Part shown: piece after piece, positions 54,019-63,851 of the stretch
Layout: the number at the start of each line of letters is the position of its first letter
Position numbering within the stretch: position 1 is the first letter of the stretch
NCBI RefSeq assembly: GCF_016900045.1
Contig: NZ_JACSNP010000002.1
Coordinates: forward strand, 119,483 to 183,482
Length of the DNA stretch: 64,000 bases
Reading direction: 5' to 3'
Source: Fusobacterium mortiferum
Lineage (GTDB): Bacteria > Fusobacteriota > Fusobacteriia > Fusobacteriales > Fusobacteriaceae
The notes under the pieces: generated by a model
What the model saw: the letters and a program-made list of their open reading frames with translations, nothing else
Told to the model about the DNA's origin: nothing
Databases searched by the model: none
Translations under genes and position numbers: made by a program

Positions 54019-55134
54019 TTGGCTAACTACATAGTTCAGTTTCCTTTGAAAATTGAGAAATTTCAACAGGATATCCTTGAAAAAAGGTTTAGGATAGGTA
54101 GAGATATATATAACTCTCTTTTAGGAAAAATGTGGAAAAGATATTGTGAGATGGTAAAAAGAAGGGAGTATAGAGCCCTACTAGAAGAGATAGCTAAGAC
54201 AGAGAAGAAGAAACCTCTGTATAAGAAACTAGAAGCAATTAGAAAAGAGAGTGGATTTACAGAGTATGCTTTCCATAAAGAGGTAAAGGATATGCAGAAG
54301 TTCTTTAAAAAGAATATAGATTCCTTTACAGCTCAAAAGATAGCTACACAGGTGTGGAGAGCCTTTGAGAAGATGATGTATGGGAGTGGAGAGAGAGTTC
54401 ACTTTAAAAAAGAGGATGAGTTCAAATCCTTAGAGGGAAAATCCAATGGTACCGGAATCAGATATATGGATGGGTATATTGATTGGAAAGGGCTTAGACT
54501 TAAGGTTCTAATTGATGAGAAAAACCACTATGAGAAAGAGGCTCTAAAGAGTGAGATAGCCTACTGTAGACTTATCAGAAAAGAGATAAGAGAGAGGTTA
54601 AAATATTATACTCAAATAGTTTTTAAGGGAGTACCTCCAAGAGAGATAGATAAGAAGACTGGAGAATATAGAGAGAGAATAGGTAGTGGAGAGGTAAGGC
54701 TAAGAGTTGGAAAACAGTATCTAGTCTATGAAAAAGATGGAGTAGAGAGAAGAGTAGAACTAGCTGATAGAGTGTATCCACTAGAGATAAGAAGAAGAGA
54801 GCTAATAAAAGAGATAAAGAGAAGAAAAGAGAGAGAGCTATCAACTACAAGTGTAAGACATAGAAAACTACTTCAAGAACTAAAGGAAGTATATAGGAAG
54901 CAAACTGATGTAAGAAAGTACCAACATGAGTGTCTAAGCAATGAGATACTAAAACTTGGAGATAGGATAGAGATAGATAAGATAGAGAGTGTACAAGAGG
55001 AGATATACTCACTAGGTAAAGAGAAGAGAGTAAAGATAACAACTAATGGAGAGATAGGAAATAGAGCTCCAAAGATGTTCGTAGAAATTTTGGAAAGAAA
55101 GAGGGAATATAGTGGAAGAAAAAAAATATTATGA
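54019..55134 (+). CDS. TnpB-like protein lacking RuvC catalytic motifs
   Basis: 371 residues. The N-terminal two thirds resembles IS200/IS605 TnpB (MANYIVQFPLKIEKFQQDI, FTAQKIATQVWRAFEKMMYG, GKSNGTGIRY, QIVFKGVPP) and EVYRKQTDVRKYQHECLSNE is the helix before RuvC-II. The first catalytic block, normally G-x-D-x-G, reads EVRLRVGKQ, with Arg in place of Asp; the glutamate block reads EIDKIES; the CxxC zinc finger and the third catalytic Asp are absent because the protein ends at KREYSGRKKIL. It starts with TTG after GGGGGAGG and has a consensus promoter. The reading frame is uninterrupted. Possibly a domesticated RNA-guided repressor, or a decaying transposon gene. Confidence 0.78.
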   Translation: MANYIVQFPLKIEKFQQDILEKRFRIGRDIYNSLLGKMWKRYCEMVKRREYRALLEEIAKTEKKKPLYKKLEAIRKESGFTEYAFHKEVKDMQKFFKKNIDSFTAQKIATQVWRAFEKMMYGSGERVHFKKEDEFKSLEGKSNGTGIRYMDGYIDWKGLRLKVLIDEKNHYEKEALKSEIAYCRLIRKEIRERLKYYTQIVFKGVPPREIDKKTGEYRERIGSGEVRLRVGKQYLVYEKDGVERRVELADRVYPLEIRRRELIKEIKRRKERELSTTSVRHRKLLQELKEVYRKQTDVRKYQHECLSNEILKLGDRIEIDKIESVQEEIYSLGKEKRVKITTNGEIGNRAPKMFVEILERKREYSGRKKIL

Positions 55135-56104
55135 TGAATTAACTATATTAAAAGGTATTGGAATTATATTAGTTATTTTGGGTCATTCATTTAGTTTTAC
55201 CGGATTCAATATAGTAGATAATAATTTTATAAATAAGTATATTCATGATACTATTTATAGTTTTCATATGCCATTATTTTTTCTAATAGCAGGATTTTTA
55301 ACAAATAATTATAAGGATAACTTAAATAAAAAATTTTATATTTCAAAAATAAAGAGGTTATTAATTCCATATATTTTTATAAATATAATAGATGCCATAC
55401 CAAGACATCTGTTTAATAATCTTGTAAATAATAAAAGCAATGGAATAGAAAGAATAATTTTTTATAGTGGAGCAGCAACTTGGTTTGTGTATACACTTTT
55501 TATATTATTTTTAATTTTTCCAATAATAGAGAAGTATATTATAAAAAGAGATAAGTATTATTTGTTTGGAATAGTATTATTTATATTAAATTTACTTGAA
55601 ATAGGATCAAGTATAAAAATTTTTACGATAGATAGATTGGTATATATGTCTTTTTATTTTTATATTGGTTATATTTTAAAGAAAGATTATAAAAAATTTT
55701 GCGAGATAATTTTAGGAAATAGATATTTTTATATTATTGTATTATTATTTTTCTTAATGGGAAGATTTTATGCGGAAACTATAATAATGAAATTAGTATT
55801 TCCATTTCTAGGTATATTTTCACTATGGTATATAGTAATGAGAAATAAAGATATCAGAGGAAAATTATATAATTTTTTTAGTTTTTGTGGAGAAAATTCA
55901 TTGTCATTTTATTTACTAGAAGTGTTTTGTGGGACTGTATATAGAGTTACTTTAATAAAAATAATTCCAATTGAATATAATTTTTTATTAGTATCCACCT
56001 TCTTTTTATTGAAATTAATAACTTTAATTATTTCTATAAAATATATTATAACTAAAAATAAATACTTAGCATTTTTACTTGGTGCTAAATACGATAAAAA
56101 ATAA
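55112..56104 (+). CDS. Membrane acyltransferase family 3 (polysaccharide O-acetylase)
   Basis: 330 residues, about ten helices. The start ELTILKGIGIILVILGHSF with a conserved His and YSFHMPLFFLIAGFL are acyltransferase-3 hallmarks, as in OafA/WecH-type enzymes that acetylate surface sugars. GTG at 55112 follows GAGGGA and overlaps the TnpB-like gene by 23 bases. Base composition is clearly more A/T-rich than the upstream gene, suggesting separate origin. Fossil TnpB-like sequence appears to follow it. Confidence 0.87.
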   Translation: MEEKKYYDELTILKGIGIILVILGHSFSFTGFNIVDNNFINKYIHDTIYSFHMPLFFLIAGFLTNNYKDNLNKKFYISKIKRLLIPYIFINIIDAIPRHLFNNLVNNKSNGIERIIFYSGAATWFVYTLFILFLIFPIIEKYIIKRDKYYLFGIVLFILNLLEIGSSIKIFTIDRLVYMSFYFYIGYILKKDYKKFCEIILGNRYFYIIVLLFFLMGRFYAETIIMKLVFPFLGIFSLWYIVMRNKDIRGKLYNFFSFCGENSLSFYLLEVFCGTVYRVTLIKIIPIEYNFLLVSTFFLLKLITLIISIKYIITKNKYLAFLLGAKYDKK

Positions 56105-56275
56105 TTGAGATAGGTTTTGACATGAACCTAACTAGCAATAGTGAAAACTCTAAATAAAAGGGATTGGACTACTACTCTTTAGAGAGTAGTAGGAAATCTT
56201 AAGTAGTAAAGGGTGAGAGTGTCAGTACTTTTCATTTGTTAAATAATAAAATGGGGTTTGGGAGAGGATAGTTTT
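56105..56275 (+). other. Fossil TnpB 3' end with a strong hairpin (possible omega-RNA/right-end remnant)
   Basis: Frame 56107-56157 reads EIGFDMNLTSNSENSK then stop, a plausible TnpB C-terminal tail. It is followed by a 10-base hairpin CTACTACTCT (56169-56178) / AGAGTAGTAG (56183-56192) and a G-rich stretch. A structured RNA just beyond the stop is where TnpB omega-RNA and the element right end lie. No ends or target motif were identified with certainty. The ribosome site of the next gene (GGAGAGG, 56261-56267) completes the region. Confidence 0.4.
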
Positions 56276-57640
56276 ATGAAGCGACAGTTTGCAAAGGTTG
56301 TAATGATAATAATGCAGTTCATTTTCTACTTTGTAGTGAATGAACTTTTTGATGTGCCAGATAGGATAATGTATAACACATTTTTCATATATCTGGCTTT
56401 AAATTTAACTAAAAATATGTATTCCTTTAAGACTATTCTGATATGGGAAGAGTTAAGAAAGCTACTATTAGTTCACGCTGAATATCTGATAATTATGCTA
56501 ATAAATGATTTAGCTTTCTGGGGAGTAAAATACATATCTGTACATCTATTCGTAGGATTAACATTTACATTCTTTAATATCTTTATTATAAGATTTACAA
56601 GAACAGTGTTTAGAAAGAATCTAGAGAAGAGTTTGTTGATAATAGGAATAGGAAATACAGCAAAACAGATAACAAAGATTATCGAAGATAATAATACATT
56701 CACTATGTATAACCTACTTGGTTATGTTTCAGCTAATAGTATAGCAGGGGTGGAACAGGAACTAAAAGTAGAGAGTGAAAAGGTAATAGGAAAATATGAA
56801 GAATTAGATAAAATCTTAGAAGAAAATAAGATAAATGAGGTATTGATAGCACTACCATTAGCAGATAATGAGCAGATGGAAGAGATAATAAATAAGCTGG
56901 ATGGTAAGGTAAATAAGATTAAATTTATACCAAGATTAAATGAGATATATACACTTAATTCAACAGTAGAAGATTATGATGGAATGATGGTAATTTCTAC
57001 ATACAATGGAATGAATAAGAAGAGATATAGAATATTGAAAAGATGTATGGATATCATAGCTGGAACAGCTGGATGTATGGTGTTAGGAATACTTTATCTA
57101 ATCTTTGCACCAAAGATAAAAAAAGATGGTGGAAAGGCAATATTTACTCAAAATAGAATAGGTCAAGATGTAAAACCATTTAAGATGTATAAATTTAGAA
57201 GTATGTATATAGATGCAGAGGAGAGACTTAAAGATCTACTAGAGAATGATGAAAAGATAAGAGAGGAATACTATAGAACATTTAAGTTAAAGAATGATCC
57301 AAGAATTACTAAGGTAGGAGAGTTTCTAAGAAAAACATCATTAGATGAGTTTCCACAGTTCCTAAATGTAATAAAGGGAGAAATGTCCTTTGTAGGTCCA
57401 AGACCAGTGGTACAAAAAGAGGTAGATATGTACTATGGAAAAGAGAATGCCCAAAAGATATTTATGGTAAAACCAGGAATAACAGGAATGTGGCAAGCTA
57501 ATGGAAGATCAGATGTAGAGGATTATGATTCAAGAATAGCTCTAGATCTATACTATATACGTAACTGGTCTTTATGGCTAGATGTGATAATAATAGTTAA
57601 GACAATAAAGAATGTGATATATAGGAAGGGTGCATATTGA
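56276..57640 (+). CDS. Undecaprenyl-phosphate sugar phosphotransferase (WbaP/polyprenyl glycosylphosphotransferase)
   Basis: 454 residues: about four N-terminal membrane helices, a Rossmann-like CoA-binding region (about 130-230, SLLIIGIGNTAKQI), a fifth membrane helix near 260-280, and the bacterial sugar-transferase domain with KPFKMYKFRSMYIDAEERL, KTSLDEFPQFLNVIKGEMSFVGPRP and KPGITGMWQANGRS. It loads the first sugar (galactose or glucose phosphate) on the lipid carrier. TTG at 56258 is in frame but precedes the ribosome site; ATG 56276 is used. Confidence 0.93.
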   Translation: MKRQFAKVVMIIMQFIFYFVVNELFDVPDRIMYNTFFIYLALNLTKNMYSFKTILIWEELRKLLLVHAEYLIIMLINDLAFWGVKYISVHLFVGLTFTFFNIFIIRFTRTVFRKNLEKSLLIIGIGNTAKQITKIIEDNNTFTMYNLLGYVSANSIAGVEQELKVESEKVIGKYEELDKILEENKINEVLIALPLADNEQMEEIINKLDGKVNKIKFIPRLNEIYTLNSTVEDYDGMMVISTYNGMNKKRYRILKRCMDIIAGTAGCMVLGILYLIFAPKIKKDGGKAIFTQNRIGQDVKPFKMYKFRSMYIDAEERLKDLLENDEKIREEYYRTFKLKNDPRITKVGEFLRKTSLDEFPQFLNVIKGEMSFVGPRPVVQKEVDMYYGKENAQKIFMVKPGITGMWQANGRSDVEDYDSRIALDLYYIRNWSLWLDVIIIVKTIKNVIYRKGAY

Positions 57641-58476
57641 TGGAAAAAATTTCTATAATAGTGCCGATTTATAATGGAGAAAAGTATTTAGAAAAGCTAG
57701 TATCAAAAATAAAAGAACAAGAGATTAATAAAAAAATAGAGTTAGTAGCATTAGTAACAAAATCAAAAGATAATAGTTTAGAAAAAGCTAAAAAGTTATT
57801 TAATATTGTTTTAGAGATTGAAAAGTTTAATCATGCAAAAACTAGACACGAAGGAGCAGTAGTTTCATCAGGAGATATTTTAGTTTTTATAACACAAGAT
57901 ATATTACCTTATGATAATCAATGGTTAAAAAATTTAGTTGAACCACTAAATGAGGAGATAATAGCTTCTTTTTCAAGGCAGATAGCATATGAAGAGCATT
58001 CTGATATCGAAAAAATAATTAGAGAGTTTAATTATCCAATACAGGATAGGATTTGTAACAAGTATACGAAAGAGAAAAATGGAAGAAAAAACATTTTTTA
58101 TAGTGATGCTTCTTCAGCTATTTTAAGAAATAAGTTTTTTGAATTAGATGGGTATAAATTTGAAGTTCCTACGAATGAAGATGTTTATTTAGCTAATAAA
58201 ATCGTAGAAAGTGGATATAGCTTTATATATGCTTCTCAAAGTAGAATTTGGCATTCACATCAACTATCTTTAAAAGAAACTTACAAGAGGTATAGAGATA
58301 TAGGTAAATTTGAAAGAATGTATGGAAATGAGATTGACTTTTCTAAAACTCAAAATGAAGGAAATAAAGTATTAATATGCTTGATAAAAGAATTACTAAA
58401 ACGAAAAAATATAAAAGAATTAATTTATCTTCCATTTGATATGGGAGCTAGATGGATAGGGTATAAATATGGATAA
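57640..58476 (+). CDS. Glycosyltransferase family 2
   Basis: 278 residues. GT-A fold with SIIVPIYNGEKYLEKLVSKI at the start, FNHAKTRHEGAVVSSGDILVFITQDILP containing a D-x-D-like region, and a rhamnosyltransferase-like tail (DVYLANKIVESGYSFIYASQSRIWHSH). It probably adds a deoxysugar such as rhamnose to the repeat unit. The ATG overlaps the preceding stop (TGATG). The gene is much more A/T-rich than the preceding one. It overlaps the next gene by 8 bases. Confidence 0.88.
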   Translation: MEKISIIVPIYNGEKYLEKLVSKIKEQEINKKIELVALVTKSKDNSLEKAKKLFNIVLEIEKFNHAKTRHEGAVVSSGDILVFITQDILPYDNQWLKNLVEPLNEEIIASFSRQIAYEEHSDIEKIIREFNYPIQDRICNKYTKEKNGRKNIFYSDASSAILRNKFFELDGYKFEVPTNEDVYLANKIVESGYSFIYASQSRIWHSHQLSLKETYKRYRDIGKFERMYGNEIDFSKTQNEGNKVLICLIKELLKRKNIKELIYLPFDMGARWIGYKYG

Positions 58477-59572
58477 AAAAATAATAGTTTTATCAGGAAT
58501 AAATATGACAGAAGGTGGAATTTTAACAATTTATAAAGAATGTTTAAATTATGTAAATAGTAATTTGAATAGTAAATATAGAGTAATAGCACTAGTTCAC
58601 AATAGAGATTTATTTGAAATTAAAAAATTAAAAAATATTGAATTTATAGAATTTGCTGATTCAAAGAAGAGTTGGTTGAAAAGATGTTGGTATGAGTATT
58701 ATTATTTTAAAAAGTTATCAAAGCAGTTAAAACCATATTTATGGTTATCTTTACATGATATGACTCCTAATGTGAAAACAGAAAAATTAGCTGTTTATTG
58801 CCATAATCCCACTCCTTTTTTTAAGATGAAATTTAAACAAATTAAATACGATAAAAAAGTTTATTTGTTTTCAAAATTTTATAAGTACCTTTATAGAATT
58901 AATATAAAAAGGAATAATTTTATAATAGTTCAACAAAATTGGATAGCCAAAAAATTTAAAGAAATGTATTCAGTGACAAATTTATTAGTAGCTCCGCCAA
59001 ATGTAGAGTGTAATTCAAATAACTTTTTAGAAAAAGATATTGTAGAAAAGAATAGCTTTTTTTATCCTTCTTTTCCGAGAGTATTTAAAAATTTTGAAAT
59101 AATTTGTAAAGCAGCGGAATATTTAGAAAAAGAAGGGATAAATAACTTTAAAATTTATCTAACAATTGATGGAAGTGAGAACTTATATTCTAGAGAAATA
59201 GTAGAAAAATATAAAAAATTAAAAACAATTAAATTTATAGGATTACTTTCAAGAGAAAAGGTATATGAATATTATTCAAAAGTAGAATGTTTAATTTTTC
59301 CATCTAAATTAGAAACGTGGGGATTACCTATAACTGAGTTTAAAGAGTTTAATAAACCTATGATTGTGGCAAATTTAGAATATGCATATGAAACTGTCGG
59401 AGATTATGAGAAAGTATTCTTTTTTAATCCAACAGATGCTGAAAATTTAAAAAATAAAATAAAATTAGTTTTAGAGAAAGATAATAAATATGATAGAAAT
59501 ATAAAGTATATAAAAAAAGCTGAAATAATTAGCTGGAATAAGCTATTTGATATTTTGTTAGAGGAGAAATAA
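58469..59572 (+). CDS. Glycosyltransferase family 4
   Basis: 367 residues with a GT-B fold. The start KIIVLSGINMTEGGILTIYKE and the C-terminal donor-binding motif ECLIFPSKLETWGLPITEFKEF (E-x7-E pattern) are typical of GT4. No membrane segment. Sugar specificity cannot be inferred; it belongs to the polysaccharide assembly set. Confidence 0.87.
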   Translation: MDKKIIVLSGINMTEGGILTIYKECLNYVNSNLNSKYRVIALVHNRDLFEIKKLKNIEFIEFADSKKSWLKRCWYEYYYFKKLSKQLKPYLWLSLHDMTPNVKTEKLAVYCHNPTPFFKMKFKQIKYDKKVYLFSKFYKYLYRINIKRNNFIIVQQNWIAKKFKEMYSVTNLLVAPPNVECNSNNFLEKDIVEKNSFFYPSFPRVFKNFEIICKAAEYLEKEGINNFKIYLTIDGSENLYSREIVEKYKKLKTIKFIGLLSREKVYEYYSKVECLIFPSKLETWGLPITEFKEFNKPMIVANLEYAYETVGDYEKVFFFNPTDAENLKNKIKLVLEKDNKYDRNIKYIKKAEIISWNKLFDILLEEK

Positions 59573-59576
59573 AATA

Positions 59577-60449
59577 ATGAAATTCTGTTTTATAATTTTA
59601 CATTATAAAAATTTTGAAGATACTATTGAATGTGTTGAATCAATATTTGAAAAATTAAAAAATAAAGAAGAGTATAGAGTAATTATAGTTGATAATGGAT
59701 CAAATGATATTTCAACTCAAAAATTGGAAAAATATATGAAAGAGAATCAAGGTAGAGTTGAAATAATATTTTCAAAGCAAAACTTAGGATTTGCAAAAGG
59801 AAATAATTTAGGAGCTAGTTATACAATAGAGAAATATGAACCAGATTTTTTAATTGTAATAAATAATGATACTTTAATGATTGATGAGAATTTTTTTCTA
59901 AAGGTAGAAAAAGTATTTAAAAAGAAAAAATTTGATATATTAGGACCTTATATTGAAGGGAAAGATGGACAACCACAAAATCCTTATATAAATGTAATTT
60001 ATGGTAGAAAGCAAATTTTGAAAAATTTAATAAAAAATAGAATTTATTTATTAATCGAATATTTAAATTTAAATATTTTGAGAGAAAGATTAAGGAAAAT
60101 AAAAAAAGTGAAAAAATATAATTATACTAGTGAACAAGAAAACGAGGCTTTAATGGGAGCAGCATTAATTTTTTCAAAGCAATATTATGAAAAATATGAG
60201 CATATTTTTTATGAAAAAACTTTTATGTATTGTGAGGAAGATATTCTTTATTATCGGATAAAAAAAGATAAATTGATTTCTATTTATGCTCCAAATATAA
60301 GGATATTTCATAAAGAAGAGAGTACTACTAATAAAATAATGAAAACTAGTAAAAAACAAAGAATTTTTAAGTTAAAACATCAATGGAAATCTCTTTTTAT
60401 TCTATTGAAATTGTTTATGGAAAAAGAAGGGAGGATGAAATGCTTTTAA
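59577..60449 (+). CDS. Glycosyltransferase family 2 (rhamnosyltransferase-like)
   Basis: 290 residues. GT-A fold with FCFIILHYKNFEDTIECVESI, IIVDNGSNDIST, KQNLGFAKGNNLGASY and VINNDT, then a C-terminal segment ALMGAALIFSKQYYEKYEHIFYEKTFMYCEEDILYYRIKK. WbbL-type rhamnosyltransferases share this form. The last 10 bases overlap the polymerase gene start. Confidence 0.88.
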   Translation: MKFCFIILHYKNFEDTIECVESIFEKLKNKEEYRVIIVDNGSNDISTQKLEKYMKENQGRVEIIFSKQNLGFAKGNNLGASYTIEKYEPDFLIVINNDTLMIDENFFLKVEKVFKKKKFDILGPYIEGKDGQPQNPYINVIYGRKQILKNLIKNRIYLLIEYLNLNILRERLRKIKKVKKYNYTSEQENEALMGAALIFSKQYYEKYEHIFYEKTFMYCEEDILYYRIKKDKLISIYAPNIRIFHKEESTTNKIMKTSKKQRIFKLKHQWKSLFILLKLFMEKEGRMKCF

Positions 60450-61561
60450 ATCCATTTTATTTATTTTCTATTATTTGGGGAATAACCCTAATATTATATA
60501 ATTTCAGGGTTTCAAAATTATTTCCAAAATTAACATTAAATTTACTTTTATTTATAGTTTTTAGTATATTTTTTTGTATAGTTTTGGGAACTATATATAA
60601 TAAAAAAATAAGGGTAAACAAAAAGAATAGAAAAATAAATAAAAAATTTGGGAAAGAATATACTTTGATTTTTTTTATGTTCATAATTGAATTTATGTTT
60701 GAAAAAAAAATTCCGTTGATAGAAACAATGAATAAAACTGGGTATACATATATGGATTTTAAAGGAATTCCAGTTGTTCATGTAGTATTATTTACTTATA
60801 ACTTTTATATTACTATCTGTACTTTTTATAATTATCAATTAACTAAAAAAAAGAAATATATATTTTATAGTATTATTGGAGTAATACCATATATACTTCT
60901 TTATTTAAGAGGAACTATTTTACTATTATTAATTTCTTTCTTTTTAATAATACTATATTTTAAGTACAATATAAAAATGATATTAAAAATTACTTTTATT
61001 TTTATTTTTATTATTTATATATTTGGTGTTGCAGGAAATATAAGGCATTATTATTCATGGAATGATAGTCGAATGATAAAAAAAATTGCTATAATAGATC
61101 TTCCTAAAAACAATTTAGATCCTTTTATATGGGGATATGTATATTTAGTTTCTCCATTAGGAAATTTACAATATAATGTTAATAAAACTATTCCTAAGGA
61201 TAATCTTGCTATGTTTATCTTTGATAATTTTTTCTTTGATGCAATAAGCAAAAGAATAGAATATATTTCAGAAAAACCTAAATTAATGGTACCACATTTG
61301 ACGGTATCGTCATTTTATATAAAGGCATATTTAAGTTATGGAATGATAGGAATGTTGGTAATTTTGTTTACTTATATGGTATTTGAGTTAATATATCTTA
61401 GTATTATAAAAAATACGCAATATTGGGTGATAGGTCTTAGTATAATTAATGTTCTGAATATTTTTTCAGTGTTTAGTAATATGTTTGTATTTTCTGGATT
61501 CAGTTTTATATTAGTTTATATATTGATAGACATTATAAAGTATAAAATAAAAGGAGATTAA
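60440..61561 (+). CDS. Oligosaccharide repeat-unit polymerase (Wzy-type)
   Basis: 373 residues, about ten predicted helices and very hydrophobic, with a large external loop (about 200-260) containing [11 protein letters not shown] and [16 protein letters not shown]. Sequence motifs are too variable for precise assignment, but size, topology and place in the operon fit Wzy. An in-frame ATG at 60383 lies in the glycosyltransferase; GGGAGG before the ATG at 60440 sets the start. No Wzx flippase was found in this window. Confidence 0.75.
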   Translation: MLLNPFYLFSIIWGITLILYNFRVSKLFPKLTLNLLLFIVFSIFFCIVLGTIYNKKIRVNKKNRKINKKFGKEYTLIFFMFIIEFMFEKKIPLIETMNKTGYTYMDFKGIPVVHVVLFTYNFYITICTFYNYQLTKKKKYIFYSIIGVIPYILLYLRGTILLLLISFFLIILYFKYNIKMILKITFIFIFIIYIFGVAGNIRHYYSWNDSRMIKKIAIIDLPKNNLDPFIWGYVYLVSPLGNLQYNVNKTIPKDNLAMFIFDNFFFDAISKRIEYISEKPKLMVPHLTVSSFYIKAYLSYGMIGMLVILFTYMVFELIYLSIIKNTQYWVIGLSIINVLNIFSVFSNMFVFSGFSFILVYILIDIIKYKIKGD

Positions 61562-61563
61562 AA

Positions 61564-62427
61564 ATGAAAGGAATAGTATTAGCTGGAGGAAGTGGAACAA
61601 GACTTTATCCAATAACTAAAGCGATATCAAAACAGATAAATCCAATATATGATAAACCAATGATATATTATCCTCTATCTATATTGATGTTAGCAGGAAT
61701 AAGAGAAATATTAATAATATCAACTCCTAGAGATTTACCTTTATTTAAAGAGTTATTAGGAAGTGGAGAAGATTTTGGAGTTAAATTTGAATATGAAATT
61801 CAAGAGCAGCCTAATGGACTAGCAGAAGCTTTCATTATAGGAGAGAAGTTTATAGATAATGATTCGTGTGCTTTGGTTTTAGGAGATAATATTTTCTACG
61901 GACATGGATTAACAGGAATGTTAAAAGAAGCAGAAACAAGAAAAGAAGGTGCTACAATATTTGGCTACTATGTAACTAATCCACAAGATTTTGGAGTAGT
62001 AGAATTTGATGAGAATGGGAAAGTAATATCTTTAGAAGAAAAACCTCAAAATCCAAAATCAAATTATGCAGTACCTGGACTATATTTTTATGATAATACG
62101 GTAGTAGAAAAAGCTAAAAGAGTGAAACCATCAAAAAGAGGAGAGTTAGAGATAACTTCAATTAATGAGATGTATCTACAAGAAGATAAATTACATGTTG
62201 TAAACTTTGGAAGAGGAATGGCATGGCTAGATACAGGAACACATGATGCATTACTTGAAGCAGCTAATTTTGTAAAAACTATTCAAAGTAGACAGGGAGT
62301 AATGGTAGCTTGTCTTGAAGAGATAGCATATAGAAATGAGTGGATAACTAAAAAAAAGGTATTGGAATTAGCTAAGCCATTGATGAAATCAAAATATGGA
62401 GAATATTTAGTAAATTTAGTGAAATAG
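61564..62427 (+). CDS. rfbA: Glucose-1-phosphate thymidylyltransferase
   Basis: 287 residues. Makes dTDP-glucose, first step to dTDP-rhamnose. The nucleotide-binding start [20 protein letters not shown], the [16 protein letters not shown] stretch, and [11 protein letters not shown] plus VPGLYFYDN are diagnostic. It is less A/T-rich than the glycosyltransferase genes before it. AAAAGGAG precedes the ATG. Confidence 0.96.
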   Translation: MKGIVLAGGSGTRLYPITKAISKQINPIYDKPMIYYPLSILMLAGIREILIISTPRDLPLFKELLGSGEDFGVKFEYEIQEQPNGLAEAFIIGEKFIDNDSCALVLGDNIFYGHGLTGMLKEAETRKEGATIFGYYVTNPQDFGVVEFDENGKVISLEEKPQNPKSNYAVPGLYFYDNTVVEKAKRVKPSKRGELEITSINEMYLQEDKLHVVNFGRGMAWLDTGTHDALLEAANFVKTIQSRQGVMVACLEEIAYRNEWITKKKVLELAKPLMKSKYGEYLVNLVK

Positions 62428-62436
62428 GTGGAATAG

Positions 62437-63849
62437 ATGAGTAAGTTTAAAAGAATAGAAACAGGTATAGAAGGGCTATGTATAATTGAACCTACTGTAT
62501 TTGGAGATAATAGAGGTTTTTTCTTAGAATCATATAGTAAAAAAGAGTTTGAAAATATAGGAATAACTGAAGAGTTTGTACAAGATAATCATTCAAAATC
62601 TAAAAAAGGTGTATTAAGGGGATTACATTTTCAAACTAAACATTCTCAAGGAAAATTAGTAAGAGTAATAAAAGGTTCTGTATATGATGTAGCTGTAGAC
62701 ATTAGAAAAGGAAGTAAAACTTATGGACAATGGTATGGAATAGAATTAAGCGAAGAAAATAAGAAGATGTTCTATATTCCAGCTGGATTTGCACATGGAT
62801 TTTTAACTTTAGAAGATGATACAGAGTTTCAATACAAATGTACAGATATATATGCACCACAATATGATAGTGGGATAATGTATGATGATAGTGATTTGAG
62901 TATTGATTGGAAATTAGAGGAGTATGGAATAGAGGAGCTTACTCTATCTGAAAAAGATAAAAAGCACCAATCATTCAGAGAGTATACAGAGAGTTATCAA
63001 GGTGATTATGTACTACTTACAGGGGCTAATGGACAATTAGGACAAGACTTTCAAAAACTATTTGATAGATTAGGAGTAAAATATGTAGCTACTGACTATC
63101 AAGAATTAGATATTACTAATAAAGAAAAAGTAAGAGAATATATAGAGAATAGTAACTTTACAGTAGTTATTAACTGTGCAGCATATAATGATGTGGACAG
63201 AGCAGAGGATGAAATAGAAAAATGTTATGCACTAAATAGCTATGCAGTTAAAAATCTAACGGAGATATGTAAAGAAAAGAATCTTATCTTTGTAACTTAC
63301 TCAACAGATTTTGTATTTGATGGAGAGAAGGAGATACCATATACAGAGGAGGATATACCTAATCCATTATCAGTATATTCAAAGTCAAAATTAGATGGAG
63401 AGAAATATTCATTAGAGTATGAGAAAACTTTTCTAATAAGAACCTCTTGGGTATTTGGAATAGGAAATAATAACTTCTGTAAACAGGTAATAAATTGGTC
63501 AAAGGATAGAGATACTTTGAAGATAGTAGATGACCAAGTATCAAGTCCAACATACTCAAAGGATCTAGCAGAATTTTCATGGGATCTGATACAAACTGAT
63601 AAGTATGGACTTTATCACTTTTCAAATAATGGAGAAGTATCTAAGTATGATCAAGCAGAGTATATACTTAAGAGAATAGGTTGGAGTGGAAAGTTAGAGA
63701 GAGGAAAAACAAGTGATTTTCCATTGAAAGCAAAGAGAGCTAAGTATTCAAAGTTGGATAGTAGTAAAATAGAGAGAGTAGTGGATAGAAAGATACCTCA
63801 CTGGAAAGAGGGAATAGATAGATTTTTAGAAGAAATGAAAGGAAACTAA
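62437..63849 (+). CDS. Fused dTDP-4-dehydrorhamnose 3,5-epimerase / dTDP-4-dehydrorhamnose reductase
   Basis: 470 residues combining RfbC (about 1-185: DNRGFFLESYSKKEFE, QDNHSKSKKGVLRGLHFQ, GFAHGFLTLEDD, active-site His and Tyr preserved) and RfbD (about 190-470: VLLTGANGQLGQDF, INCAAYNDVDRAEDE, STDFVFDG, YSKSKLDGEKY with the catalytic Tyr/Lys). Normally these are two proteins. The fusion would pass the unstable intermediate between sites. Similar fused proteins occur in other bacteria. The gene sits 9 bases after rfbA. Confidence 0.94.
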   Translation: MSKFKRIETGIEGLCIIEPTVFGDNRGFFLESYSKKEFENIGITEEFVQDNHSKSKKGVLRGLHFQTKHSQGKLVRVIKGSVYDVAVDIRKGSKTYGQWYGIELSEENKKMFYIPAGFAHGFLTLEDDTEFQYKCTDIYAPQYDSGIMYDDSDLSIDWKLEEYGIEELTLSEKDKKHQSFREYTESYQGDYVLLTGANGQLGQDFQKLFDRLGVKYVATDYQELDITNKEKVREYIENSNFTVVINCAAYNDVDRAEDEIEKCYALNSYAVKNLTEICKEKNLIFVTYSTDFVFDGEKEIPYTEEDIPNPLSVYSKSKLDGEKYSLEYEKTFLIRTSWVFGIGNNNFCKQVINWSKDRDTLKIVDDQVSSPTYSKDLAEFSWDLIQTDKYGLYHFSNNGEVSKYDQAEYILKRIGWSGKLERGKTSDFPLKAKRAKYSKLDSSKIERVVDRKIPHWKEGIDRFLEEMKGN

Positions 63850-63851
63850 AA

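Noticed and set aside
54420..54440. tRNA-like TTCAAATCC segment
   Set aside because: It lies inside the TnpB-like coding sequence and no acceptor or anticodon stems can be built around it.
54019..55134. Active IS200/IS605 insertion sequence
   Set aside because: No tnpA is present, the RuvC motifs and zinc finger are missing, and clear element ends were not found.
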